Shown one piece after another: positions 17,190 through 26,249 of a stretch of 64,000 nucleotides of DNA (positions are counted from its first letter, which is position 1; every line of letters begins with the position of its first letter). The position numbers and the translations under genes are program-made. The notes under the pieces are model-generated. The model was not told the DNA's origin. It was given only the letters and a program-made list of their open reading frames with translations, and made no database searches. Source of the DNA: Agathobaculum sp. Marseille-P7918 (GTDB lineage Bacteria; Bacillota; Clostridia; Oscillospirales; Butyricicoccaceae). The stretch lies in NCBI RefSeq assembly GCF_900625105.1, contig NZ_UYYD01000001.1, forward strand, positions 186,001-250,000. The letters run 5' to 3'.

Positions 17190-19560
17190 AATTTCCGAAA
17201 ACCTGATCGGCAAAGTGTACCGTTGCCATGGCGTCCCGCGCATAGCAATCCGCACCGATCGAGTCTGCATACTCCTGCGTCAACACCGCACCGCCGACTA
17301 CGATCTTCGTATCTGGTTTTTCCGCACGAAGCAGACGGATGGTCTGTTCCATGCTGACGACAGTGGTCGTCATCAGCGCACTCAGTCCAACCAGCTGGAT
17401 GTTCTCCCGCTTCGCTGTATGCACGATCAGCGACGGATCTACGTCCTTTCCAAGGTCGATGACCTGATATCCGTAATTCTCCAGCAGCACTTTTACGATA
17501 TTCTTGCCGATATCATGGATATCGCCTTTGACCGTCGCCAGAATGATCTTTCCACGGCTTTGCTGCGGCGCACCACGCATGGCGTCTTTCACGACCTCAA
17601 ACGCAGCTTTGGCCGCTTCCGCGCTCATGAGCAGCTGCGGCAGGAAAATGGTTCCCCTCTCAAAGCCCTTGCCCACGCGATCCAGTGCAGGAATCAGCTC
17701 GGTATTGACGATTTCAAGCGGCGCAGTATGCCCAAGCGCTTCACGGGTCGCCTGTGCTGCACGTTCACTGAGGCCACGCTCAATACTCTCCCCCAGCGTC
17801 ATTGCCGCGCCAGCAGAGGTATTTTGCGGAATTGCCGCAGGCTGGTTGCCGTAAGCTGCGATATACTCGCTGCACTGTGCATCCTGATTGGTCAGCGCCA
17901 AAAATGCGCGGTACGAGCGCATCATGGCCTCGGTGTTAGGATTGATGATCGCACAGGACAGGCCATTTTGCAGCGCCATGGTGAAGAAGTTGGCGTTGAT
18001 GATCTCGCGCTGCGGCAAGCCGAACGAGATGTTGGACACACCCAAAATCGTATGACCACCCAGCTCATCACGCACACGGCGCAGCGTTTCCAAGGTCACC
18101 AATGCCGAACCACTGTCCGACGAAATGGTCATTGCAAGGCCGTCAATCACAATGTCATCGCGCGAGATGCCGTATGCCGCTGCGGTGTCATAGATTTTCC
18201 GGGCAATCTGCACACGGCCTTCTGCCGTGTTCGGAATCCCGTTTTCATCCAGCGTCAAGCCGACCACCACGCCGCCATACTTCTGCACCAGCGGGAATAC
18301 GGCGCGCATGCTTTCCATCTTGCCGCTGACCGAGTTGATCATTGGTTTGCCGTTGTACAGCCGCATACCCCGCTCCATCGCTTCTGTGTTGGAGGTATCA
18401 ATTTGCAGCGGCAGCGCGAGTACACTTTGCAGACGCGACACAACGGTTTCCATCATCTTGGGTTCATCAATTTCGGGCAGGCCGACATTGACATCCAGAA
18501 TATGTGCACCGCTGTCCTCCTGCGTAAGCCCTTCGGACAGGATATATTCAATATTATTTTCGCGCAGCGCCGCTTTGAATTTGCTCTTACCGGTCGGATT
18601 GATGCGTTCACCGATAATCACCGGCTTTTTCCCGATCTCCACAGCCTGCGAGAAAGACGATACCACCGTGCGATGCTTCGGGGTAACGGGCGCAACTGGC
18701 TTTGCCTTGCAGGCTTCGATCATGCGGCGAATATGATCCGGTGTTGTACCGCAGCACCCGCCCAACACCTGCACGCCCATATCTGCGATTTCCGCCATGA
18801 GCTGTGCGAAAGCATCTGCATCGATATCAAAGACGGTTTTGCCGTTTTCACTGCGCGGCAGGCCGGCGTTGGGATTGACAATGATCGGCAGCGAGCTGAC
18901 CTGCGTTAAACGCTGTACGATCGGTTTCATTTGCTCCGGTCCCAGACCGCAGTTGACGCCGAGCGCGTCCACACGCAGTCCTTCGAGCATCGCGACAACC
19001 GAATCCACGGTGCCGCCGGTGAGCATTTTGCCGTTTTCATCAAAGATCATCGTGGCAAACACCGGCAGATCGCAGTTTTCCTTCGCCGCGAGCACCGCAG
19101 CTTTGGCTTCGTAGCTGTCGCTCATGGTTTCGATCAGCACCAGATCCGCGCCCGCAGCGGCGCCGATGCGAACCACCTCGCCAAACAGCTCCACCGCGCG
19201 TTCAAACGGCAAATCGCCCATCGGTTGGAGCAGACGGCCGGTCGGTCCGATATCCAGCGCAATATAAGCATCGCTTCGACCGGACAGCGCCCGCGCTTTT
19301 TTTGCATGCATGACCGCGGCTTCCACGATCTCCCGCAGGTTGTCCGGATATTTGAGCGCATTGGCGCCGAACGTATTCGTATTGATGATATCGCTTCCGG
19401 CCTCAAGATAGCCGCAGTGCAGCGATACAATCTCCTCCGGATGCGTCAGATTCCATGTTTCCGGCAGCTCGCCTGCCGCAAGGCCGCGCTCCTGCAGGAT
19501 CGTGCCGGTGCCGCCGTCAAAAAATAGCCATTCCCGGCCCAGTTTTTCCAATAGATTCAT
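17188..19560 (-). CDS. metH: cobalamin-dependent methionine synthase without activation domain
   Basis: The 790-residue enzyme transfers the methyl group of methyltetrahydrofolate to homocysteine through cobalamin. The homocysteine/zinc domain (about 1-290) has GGTGT and the zinc cysteines in GVNCGLGP and GGCCGTTP. The pterin domain (about 315-570) has GERINPTGKSKF. The cobalamin cap and binding domains have the B12-ligand histidine in GDIHDIGKN (His682). It ends after the cobalamin domain, so the reactivation domain is missing; the gene two bases upstream supplies it. AGGAG precedes the ATG. Confidence 0.97.
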   Translation of the reverse strand: MNLLEKLGREWLFFDGGTGTILQERGLAAGELPETWNLTHPEEIVSLHCGYLEAGSDIINTNTFGANALKYPDNLREIVEAAVMHAKKARALSGRSDAYIALDIGPTGRLLQPMGDLPFERAVELFGEVVRIGAAAGADLVLIETMSDSYEAKAAVLAAKENCDLPVFATMIFDENGKMLTGGTVDSVVAMLEGLRVDALGVNCGLGPEQMKPIVQRLTQVSSLPIIVNPNAGLPRSENGKTVFDIDADAFAQLMAEIADMGVQVLGGCCGTTPDHIRRMIEACKAKPVAPVTPKHRTVVSSFSQAVEIGKKPVIIGERINPTGKSKFKAALRENNIEYILSEGLTQEDSGAHILDVNVGLPEIDEPKMMETVVSRLQSVLALPLQIDTSNTEAMERGMRLYNGKPMINSVSGKMESMRAVFPLVQKYGGVVVGLTLDENGIPNTAEGRVQIARKIYDTAAAYGISRDDIVIDGLAMTISSDSGSALVTLETLRRVRDELGGHTILGVSNISFGLPQREIINANFFTMALQNGLSCAIINPNTEAMMRSYRAFLALTNQDAQCSEYIAAYGNQPAAIPQNTSAGAAMTLGESIERGLSERAAQATREALGHTAPLEIVNTELIPALDRVGKGFERGTIFLPQLLMSAEAAKAAFEVVKDAMRGAPQQSRGKIILATVKGDIHDIGKNIVKVLLENYGYQVIDLGKDVDPSLIVHTAKRENIQLVGLSALMTTTVVSMEQTIRLLRAEKPDTKIVVGGAVLTQEYADSIGADCYARDAMATVHFADQVFGN

Positions 19561-19562
19561 TG

Positions 19563-20210
19563 TTATCTCCTAAATGCACAATCCTTTTTATCACATTCTT
19601 CACAGCCCTTGCGATGGCATGGCTGCGGTGAGTTAGACAGGCCGATCACAGCTGTGACCGATTTGATCGGAACGAGCAGACAGCTTTCGGTCACGGTCAG
19701 TCCGATTTTTTTCGGCGTATTCAGCAGTCTGCTGAAGTCCCGCTGGTGTTCAATGCGGAAGTCGCCGTATCCGGGGCTGAACCGCGGACGGCAATACAGC
19801 CCAACGCGCTCGGCCTCCTGCCGCAGGACTTCATTGACTTCGTCGCAATAGGCTTCGATCATGGCTGCTGCGATCGCCTGATACATTACCGCGTCGCTCA
19901 TCCGAACCGCACTGGCACGGGCAATGAGCCGATCAACGTCAATACCCAGCGTTGCCGCCATCAGATATACGCTGGTGCAGCCCTTGAGGGTGCGGGACAG
20001 ATTCTTGCTGTGAATAAAGACATCCGCCAGCTTCATTGTCCCTTCCACCGGATGTGTTAGTGGAAACGCTTGGAACACCGACTTGGGTGCCACTACATTT
20101 TGCAGTTCGTCCGCGCAACGATCCAGACTCTGCTGCACCGCTTCATCCGGCTGCTGCGTTCCATGATATCCGAGATACCGCAGCGCTTCGCTGCGTTCAA
20201 AGGCGATCAC
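19563..20210 (-). CDS. stand-alone methionine synthase reactivation-domain protein
   Basis: The 215-residue protein matches the SAM-binding activation domain that forms the C-terminus of long MetH proteins, including the segment RFSPGYGDF. It would help reductive remethylation of cob(II)alamin on the short MetH encoded next. Its tail has extra cysteines (CHRKGCEECDKKDC) that could bind metal. Its GTG start overlaps the metF stop by four bases (GTGA), and metH begins two bases after its own stop. Confidence 0.88.
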   Translation of the reverse strand: MIAFERSEALRYLGYHGTQQPDEAVQQSLDRCADELQNVVAPKSVFQAFPLTHPVEGTMKLADVFIHSKNLSRTLKGCTSVYLMAATLGIDVDRLIARASAVRMSDAVMYQAIAAAMIEAYCDEVNEVLRQEAERVGLYCRPRFSPGYGDFRIEHQRDFSRLLNTPKKIGLTVTESCLLVPIKSVTAVIGLSNSPQPCHRKGCEECDKKDCAFRR

Positions 20211-21067
20211 TTGAGAATCTCCGACAGGCTGGTCTGAATACCGGCTGCAATCTCCGGCTTATTCATCGAATAAACGTGGATATGATTGACGCCATTTGCA
20301 ATCAGATCGATGATCTGTTCGGTGGCATAGATCACGCCCGCCTGCTTCATGGCATCCGGATTATCCGCAAAGCGATCCACGATGGCCTTGAAACGCTCCG
20401 GCAGATAAGTGCCGGACATGGAGGTGATCCGCTTGATCTGCTTGACATTGGTCACCGGCATGATACCGGCAATGACCGGAACAGTAATCCCCTTTTCGCG
20501 AATGCGATAGAGGAAGTTATACAGGATATTGTTGTCAAAAAACATCTGGGTCGTCAGGAATTCGCATCCGGCGTCCACTTTTTCTTTCAGATGCAGGATA
20601 TCCTCAGTTTTGCTGGCCGCTTCTACATGCCCTTCCGGATAGCATGCGCCGCCCACGCAAAAATCCCCCTGTGCTTTGATATCCCGCACCAGTTCTGCAG
20701 CATAATGATAGTCATTTGCCGGTGCACCGCCTGCCGGAATATCGCCGCGCAGTGCCAGAATATTCTCAATCCCTTCCTGCTTGAATTTTTCCAGCATAGA
20801 GGATACATGCTGCCGCGTCGAAGAAACACAGGTCAAGTGCGTCAGAACATTTACGCCATACTGTGCATGAAGATCTGCTGCAATGTGCACGGTGTGTTCG
20901 CTGGTACCGCCGCCGGCGCCGTAAGTAACGCTCATAAAATCCGGGTGCAGCGCAGCAATTTCCTGCGTAGCACGCGCAACCGATTCATAACTGCTGCTGG
21001 TCTTCGGCGGAAACACTTCGAACGACAGCGTGACTTTATCCTGCTTCAAAATATCTGAAATCTTCAT
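20207..21067 (-). CDS. metF: methylenetetrahydrofolate reductase
   Basis: The 286-residue flavoenzyme makes 5-methyltetrahydrofolate, the methyl donor for MetH. It shows the TIM-barrel start LSFEVFPPKT, the catalytic-site TYGAGGGTSEHT and LTCVSSTRQ. AGGAGATAAGCGTC precedes the ATG. First gene of the metF-activation domain-metH operon. An extended -10 box TGCTATACT lies about 45 bases upstream; I see no SAM or B12 riboswitch in the short divergent gap. Confidence 0.96.
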   Translation of the reverse strand: MKISDILKQDKVTLSFEVFPPKTSSSYESVARATQEIAALHPDFMSVTYGAGGGTSEHTVHIAADLHAQYGVNVLTHLTCVSSTRQHVSSMLEKFKQEGIENILALRGDIPAGGAPANDYHYAAELVRDIKAQGDFCVGGACYPEGHVEAASKTEDILHLKEKVDAGCEFLTTQMFFDNNILYNFLYRIREKGITVPVIAGIMPVTNVKQIKRITSMSGTYLPERFKAIVDRFADNPDAMKQAGVIYATEQIIDLIANGVNHIHVYSMNKPEIAAGIQTSLSEILK

Positions 21068-21171
21068 GACGCTTATCTCCTGTTTTTTGCTTTTTCAAAT
21101 AGTATAGCACAAATCCTACCTTTATTTCCAGCCTTAAATACGATATAATAATTTTGATTGGAGGGATAACT

Positions 21172-22080
21172 TTGACGGCTTTGCTGAAAAACTGCAAGCT
21201 GTGTCCACGTGCCTGCGGGGCAGATCGCACACGCGTGCGCGGTTTATGCGGCGCAAACGACCAGATCGAGGCCGCACGCGCTTCCCTGCATCAATGGGAA
21301 GAGCCGCCGATTTCCGGCACCAGAGGCTCCGGCACGGTATTTTTCTCGCATTGCTCTCTTGGGTGTGTATTCTGCCAGAATCGGCAGATCAGCCGACGCG
21401 ATGGCATTGGCAAGCCGATCTCGGTGCAGGATCTGGCGCAGACCTTTCTCTCCCTGGCGCAAAGCGGCGCGCACAACATCAATCTTGTCACCGGCGCGCA
21501 TTATGTGCCGCAGATCATCCAAGCATTGTCGCTTGCCCGTAAACACGGTTTGCAGATCCCTGTCGTCTACAATTCCAGCGGGTATGAATGCGTGGAAACC
21601 CTGCGTCTGCTGCGGGGTTATGTGGATATCTACTTACCGGATTACAAATATTACAGCAGCTATTATGCCGCCCGCTACTCCCACGCCGAGGATTACCGGG
21701 AAGTGGCGGTTGCAGCCATTACGGAAATGGTGCGTCAAACAGGGGCGCCGCAGTACGATGCAAACGGCCTTCTCATCCGCGGCACGGTCATCCGTCATTT
21801 GATGCTGCCGGGCCTTGCCGGCGACACTGCGCAGGTACTGCGCGATATTGCCGACCGCTTTGGCGACACCGTACTGGTCAGCCTGATGCGGCAGTATACA
21901 CCGTTTGATATGCAGGATTGGCCGGAGCTGGATCGCACCATCACAGACGACGAATATGCAGATGCCTGCGAATTGTTTCAATCGCTCGGGCTTGCCGGAT
22001 TCTTTCAGCAGGCCGGATCGATCAGCGAAAGCTTTATTCCCGCATTTGACGGAACCGGATTGGAGGAATGTAAGTTATGA
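21172..22080 (+). CDS. PflA-like radical SAM protein (PflX family)
   Basis: The 302-residue protein has the radical SAM cluster motif CSLGCVFCQN near residue 62 and an N-terminal cysteine set (NCKLCPRACGADR, GLCG) typical of the COG1313 PflX group. These resemble pyruvate formate-lyase activases, but no glycyl-radical enzyme is next to it and the substrate is unknown. I chose the TTG at 21172, 6 bases after GGAGGG. TATAAT lies 26 bases upstream of that site. Its last four bases overlap the thiD start (ATGA). Confidence 0.85.
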   Translation: MTALLKNCKLCPRACGADRTRVRGLCGANDQIEAARASLHQWEEPPISGTRGSGTVFFSHCSLGCVFCQNRQISRRDGIGKPISVQDLAQTFLSLAQSGAHNINLVTGAHYVPQIIQALSLARKHGLQIPVVYNSSGYECVETLRLLRGYVDIYLPDYKYYSSYYAARYSHAEDYREVAVAAITEMVRQTGAPQYDANGLLIRGTVIRHLMLPGLAGDTAQVLRDIADRFGDTVLVSLMRQYTPFDMQDWPELDRTITDDEYADACELFQSLGLAGFFQQAGSISESFIPAFDGTGLEECKL

Positions 22081-22859
22081 AAACCGTTTTATCGATTGCC
22101 GGAACCGACCCGACCGGCGGCGCCGGTATTCAGGCCGACCTAAAGACCATCGAGGCGCACGGCCTATTTGGTATGAGCGTCATTACGGTCGTAATCGCGC
22201 AAAACACGACCGGCGTCTTTGGTATGCAGCCGATTTCCCCTGACCTAGTCAAAAAGCAGATTGACTGTGTGTTTGACGACATCCGTCCGGATGCGGTCAA
22301 ACTCGGTATGCTGTACGATCCTGAAATCGTCCATGTGACCGCAGAGCGGCTGCGCGCACATCACGCGCAGAACATCGTGCTTGATCCGGTTATGATGTCC
22401 TCCAGCGGACATGATTTGCTGCGGCCGGAAGCGGCAAAAGCGATCGTGGAAGAGATTTTCCCGCTTTGCACATTGGTGACGCCCAATTTGGCGGAGGCAT
22501 CCGCGCTTTCCGGCGCCTATATCTCTAACAAAGAACAGATGGAACAGGCTGCAAAAATGATTGCACAACAAACACGCGGCGCAGTACTGCTCAAGGGCGG
22601 ACATTTATCCGACTGCGCCGATGATCTGCTGTATGCGGAAGAACAAATGCACTGGCTGCCGGCTGCCCGCATCAACAACCCCAATACCCATGGCACCGGC
22701 TGCACGCTTTCTTCTGCGATTGCCTGCGGATTGGCGCAGGGTATCTCGCTGACCGGCAGCGTCAAACGTGCCAAGCGGTATTTGACCGCCTGCATTCAGT
22801 ACGGGCTGGATCTGGGGCACGGCTCCGGCCCCTTGCAGCATAAAGTGCACTGGGAATAA
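22077..22859 (+). CDS. thiD: hydroxymethylpyrimidine/phosphomethylpyrimidine kinase
   Basis: The 260-residue ribokinase-fold enzyme phosphorylates HMP and HMP-P in thiamine synthesis or salvage. It shows SIAGTDPTGGAGIQADLKTI at the start and the anion-hole NTHGTGCTLSSAIA near the end. It overlaps the radical SAM gene by four bases and is followed by a strong terminator. No TPP riboswitch or other thiamine gene is next to it; a role in pyridoxal phosphorylation is a known alternative for the family. Confidence 0.94.
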   Translation: MKTVLSIAGTDPTGGAGIQADLKTIEAHGLFGMSVITVVIAQNTTGVFGMQPISPDLVKKQIDCVFDDIRPDAVKLGMLYDPEIVHVTAERLRAHHAQNIVLDPVMMSSSGHDLLRPEAAKAIVEEIFPLCTLVTPNLAEASALSGAYISNKEQMEQAAKMIAQQTRGAVLLKGGHLSDCADDLLYAEEQMHWLPAARINNPNTHGTGCTLSSAIACGLAQGISLTGSVKRAKRYLTACIQYGLDLGHGSGPLQHKVHWE

Positions 22860-22872
22860 AGTGATATTGCAG

Positions 22873-22906
22873 AAAAAGTCCTGACCAGAATTGGTCAGGA
22901 CTTTTT
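22873..22906. terminator. bidirectional terminator between thiD and pyrB
   Basis: A perfect stem AAAAAGTCCTGACCA/TGGTCAGGACTTTTT, U-rich in both directions, lies between the two convergent genes. Confidence 0.93.
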
Positions 22907-22907
22907 C

Positions 22908-23969
22908 TTATAAAAGCATTTCCAGCGGCGCATCACAGTACGGGCACCGCTCCCCCGCTTTGCCGGTCAGCGGCAGATAGGGTTCGGTCTTGGTGATGCA
23001 CTTGTGGTTGGAGCATTTGACACCGTGTGCACCAATATCCTGATGCCCCGCACGAATAAACGGCAGCTTGGACAGGGTCAGCAAAAGCGCCATACGGCCG
23101 AACATACCGAATCGCGCCTGACGGAAATACACTGCACGCGGGTCATCATCCACGTCCTGCGCGATTTCGTCCACGCGCGGCAGCGGATGCAGCACCAGCA
23201 TATCCTTTTTGGCACGCTTGAGCTTTTCCGCGGTCAGGCGGTAATTCCCTTCGAGATTCTGATATTCCTCCGCGGTGACAAAACGCTCACGCTGGATGCG
23301 CGTCATATACAAAACATCCAGTTCAGGCAGCGCCTCGTCAATGCTGTTCACTTCGCAAAACGGCATATTGTGCTCCTTGAGGAACTGCACCATATAATCC
23401 GGCAGACCAAGCACGTCCGGCGCAATCAGATAGATCTGCACATTGTGATACCGCTCCAAAAAGTGCAGCAGCGAGTGTACCGTGCGGCCGTATTTAAGGT
23501 CTCCGCACAGACCGATCTTCATATCATCCGCCGAACCGCGCATGCGCAGAATGGTGACCATATCGGTCAGCGTCTGCGTCGGGTGCAGATGTCCGCCGTC
23601 GCCCGCGTTGATAACCGGCACAGAGGAATACATGGAAGCCGCCTTGGCTGCGCCTTCCCGCGGATTACGCATGACGATCATATCCGCATAGCTGGATACC
23701 ATATTGATCGTATCCTTGAGCGTTTCACCCTTGGTCGTGGATGAAGAACCCGGATCGGAAAAACCGACCACACTGCCGCCCAGACGCATCATCGCGGTGG
23801 AAAAGGACAGGTTGGTACGGGTAGAGGGTTCATAAAACAGGCTGCCCAGCACCTTGCCGCGGCAGGCATCGGTATAACCTTCGGGGCGGTCAATGATGTT
23901 GGTGGTCAGCTTATATAGGTCGGAAAACTCTTTTTCCGTCAAATCGCACAAATCAATGATGTGGCGCAT
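22908..23969 (-). CDS. pyrB: aspartate carbamoyltransferase with fused PyrI-like zinc domain
   Basis: The 353-residue enzyme makes carbamoyl-aspartate in pyrimidine synthesis. The catalytic core (about 1-310) has the carbamoyl-phosphate motif YEPSTRTNLSF and LHPLPRVDEI. After residue 315 there is an extra tail with CSNHKCITKTEP and CPYC: Cys-x4-Cys...Cys-x2-Cys, the spacing of the zinc domain of the regulatory subunit PyrI. The PyrI nucleotide-binding domain is absent. No pyrI or other pyr genes are adjacent. GGGG precedes the ATG. Confidence 0.95.
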   Translation of the reverse strand: MRHIIDLCDLTEKEFSDLYKLTTNIIDRPEGYTDACRGKVLGSLFYEPSTRTNLSFSTAMMRLGGSVVGFSDPGSSSTTKGETLKDTINMVSSYADMIVMRNPREGAAKAASMYSSVPVINAGDGGHLHPTQTLTDMVTILRMRGSADDMKIGLCGDLKYGRTVHSLLHFLERYHNVQIYLIAPDVLGLPDYMVQFLKEHNMPFCEVNSIDEALPELDVLYMTRIQRERFVTAEEYQNLEGNYRLTAEKLKRAKKDMLVLHPLPRVDEIAQDVDDDPRAVYFRQARFGMFGRMALLLTLSKLPFIRAGHQDIGAHGVKCSNHKCITKTEPYLPLTGKAGERCPYCDAPLEMLL

Positions 23970-24040
23970 TTGGATGATCCATCCCCTTTTCTTTCTTTTC
24001 TGTGTTCTATCATACCACAGGGGAAAAAGAAAGAAAAGGC

Positions 24041-25213
24041 TTATTTCCGCATTGCCTCAATCGGATCGAGACGCGCCGCACGGACTGCCGGCAGCAGACC
24101 AGCCACCACACCGCAGGAAATGCACAGCACAAACAGTCCTGCGGTTATACGCCAATCGGGTAAAACTGATATTGTGCCATATAAAACCGCCTGTACCATT
24201 GCCATACCGCATCCGCCGCCCACCATGCACAAAAGCGCAGATTGCAGCAAAAAAATCCGTCGGATGTCTTTTCGCTGTGCACCGAGCGCTAGCAGCACTC
24301 CGATTTCACCGGTTTTTTCATAAGCTGCCGCCAGCATGCTGCAAAGCACGCCGATCAGCGCAACGCACAGCGTGATGCCGCCAACCGCGGCAAACAGCAT
24401 AACTCCCAAATCCGCCAGATGGTTGACGGTATCCACCATGCCGGACATGTTCTGCACCCGTACCGTTCCATCCACGTCACCATATCCGCTCAAATAACGC
24501 GAGATTTGTTCGCTGACCGAAGGCAGGTCTGCCTCCGCGGCGCATTGCACAAAGACCTGATCGGCATTATCCTGCCCAGTTGCCAGATAGGAATATGGGA
24601 TATAAACCAAATGTGGTGCAAACGAGGCGGCCAAAGACCCAAAGGCACTGGTTTGCGCTTTAACCACACCGCATACGGTAAAATCTATTTCTTTTCCGTC
24701 AAAGCGAACACGGATCGAACGGCCGACGATATTGTCTCTTCCAAACAGCGCCTGTGCCAGTTCATCCCCTACCACAGCCACCGGCTGCACACTGTCTGCC
24801 TGCCGTTCGGTCAGCAAAGCACCTGCCAGCACATCCAGCTGCATGACCTCGCCCAGCCGCTCGTCAACACCTAAGAAGAGCACGTCTTCATCGGCATGCC
24901 CCGCCCGCACGGAACCGGATTTTGCCTTGATCGGCATCACGCTGTCCCCCCCGGCAACCGCCTGCTCCATGCGGTCCGCCAGTTCCGCGGAAAGCGGATT
25001 GCCGGAACCGTGATCCTCCAGATAAACGGTCAAACCGCTGACGCCAAGGGTTTTGAGGCCTTCACTTACCTTTTCCTGTCCCATCAGCCCGATCGCTGCA
25101 ATCAGGAGCAGCGCGCCCGTCCCCACGGCCACGGAAAGCGCACACAGCAAGGTGCGCAGCGGATTCTCGCGCAAATTTCCGGCGGCGAGCCGCAGCAGAT
25201 CTATCCCCCTCAC
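24041..25213 (-). CDS. MacB/FtsX-type ABC permease
   Basis: The 390-residue protein has one N-terminal membrane helix, a large extracytoplasmic MacB-PCD domain (about 45-260) and three C-terminal helices around KTGEIGVLLALGAQRKDIRR, ending DPIEAMRK. This is the standard MacB/LolC permease architecture, used for export of peptides or for signal transmission. It overlaps the adaptor gene by four bases. No ATPase gene is next to the pair. Confidence 0.9.
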   Translation of the reverse strand: MRGIDLLRLAAGNLRENPLRTLLCALSVAVGTGALLLIAAIGLMGQEKVSEGLKTLGVSGLTVYLEDHGSGNPLSAELADRMEQAVAGGDSVMPIKAKSGSVRAGHADEDVLFLGVDERLGEVMQLDVLAGALLTERQADSVQPVAVVGDELAQALFGRDNIVGRSIRVRFDGKEIDFTVCGVVKAQTSAFGSLAASFAPHLVYIPYSYLATGQDNADQVFVQCAAEADLPSVSEQISRYLSGYGDVDGTVRVQNMSGMVDTVNHLADLGVMLFAAVGGITLCVALIGVLCSMLAAAYEKTGEIGVLLALGAQRKDIRRIFLLQSALLCMVGGGCGMAMVQAVLYGTISVLPDWRITAGLFVLCISCGVVAGLLPAVRAARLDPIEAMRK

Positions 25214-26169
25214 GTCTTCACCTCAACCAAATCGCCGTCTGTCAAAGTGTCCGGCGGAGAAAGAATCACAACAGAATCTGCATCCAGTCCCTTGCGGATT
25301 TCGGTCACGGTTTCCAGCATGTATCCCGTCTCAACCGCATGCATTACCGCGCGTCCATTCTCAACGCAAAATACATATTCCTTATCGCCCCGCTGACAGA
25401 TTGCCTCCATCGGTACCGCAATGGCATCCGAATGAAAATCCGTGAAAATCTTGACGGAAGCCGAGTAGCCCGGCCGCAGACCTTCCGTATTCCCGTTTAA
25501 GGATAAAACCGCCTCAACAGTGGCTTCCCCGCTCTCGCCTGTCAGGCTCATCGCGCGCACCGCCACGGGCGACAGACTTTTTACCTGTGCGCCAAACATT
25601 TCCCCTTCCACCGCGGCCACGGTTACATTGGCACGCTGACCGCATTGCAGTTCACCCGCATATAACTCGGGCGACTGCGCACGCACCTGCAAGCAGTCCA
25701 GATCGGCGACTTTTGCACAAGGAATACCGGAAAAAATATTTTCACCCACTTCCGGAAGTTCCAAAACCGTTCCGGAAACCGGCGCTCGAAGCACGCACTC
25801 CTCTTCTGCGGTCACGGACTCGCTGCTTTCATCCGAGACTGCACGCCAAACAGACTGTACCCCATCTTGCAGCGAAACCGTTTCGGCATCTGCCGGTACC
25901 AGCGTACAAAGGACTTCCCCCGGTTCCACATTCTCCCCTACCGCAGCATATACCGCCGACACAATTGCATTGGAAGCGGGTGCAATCGCCGTGCTGTCCG
26001 CCGCCTCGATGACACCGGAAACCGTAATACTGTTGTAGATATCCTGTACGGACGCCGTACCGGTCTGCACTGATACGGGTGTCGGCGCACGCCCTTTCCA
26101 ATACCATAACGTCAATACGAACAACACCACTGCGGTTGCCCCCAACACCATCCGCGCCTTTTTTTCCAC
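25210..26169 (-). CDS. efflux adaptor protein (HlyD/MacA family)
   Basis: The 319-residue protein has one N-terminal membrane anchor (about 8-24), then a beta-barrel/lipoyl arrangement with VSGVIEAADS and VLRAPVSGTVLELPEVGENI, as in membrane-fusion proteins. In Gram-positives such adaptors pair with MacB-type permeases. The start is GTG at 26169, 8 bases after GGAGGT; a 12-bp hairpin (26183-26211) ends just upstream of that site. The next gene, overlapping by four bases, is its permease. Confidence 0.87.
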   Translation of the reverse strand: MEKKARMVLGATAVVLFVLTLWYWKGRAPTPVSVQTGTASVQDIYNSITVSGVIEAADSTAIAPASNAIVSAVYAAVGENVEPGEVLCTLVPADAETVSLQDGVQSVWRAVSDESSESVTAEEECVLRAPVSGTVLELPEVGENIFSGIPCAKVADLDCLQVRAQSPELYAGELQCGQRANVTVAAVEGEMFGAQVKSLSPVAVRAMSLTGESGEATVEAVLSLNGNTEGLRPGYSASVKIFTDFHSDAIAVPMEAICQRGDKEYVFCVENGRAVMHAVETGYMLETVTEIRKGLDADSVVILSPPDTLTDGDLVEVKT

Positions 26170-26249
26170 AAAAACCGACCTCCTGCCGCAAGACTGCTGT
26201 TAGTCTGCGGCAAAAAGGCCGGTTTTACACATGTAAAAACTGGTTGTGG

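Noticed and set aside
17056-18909. 617-codon plus-strand open frame opposite metH
   Set aside because: Composition is Arg/His-rich shadow sequence and metH on the other strand is unmistakable.
21068-21171. SAM or cobalamin riboswitch upstream of metF
   Set aside because: The gap of about 100 bases between divergent genes is too short and lacks the conserved cores.
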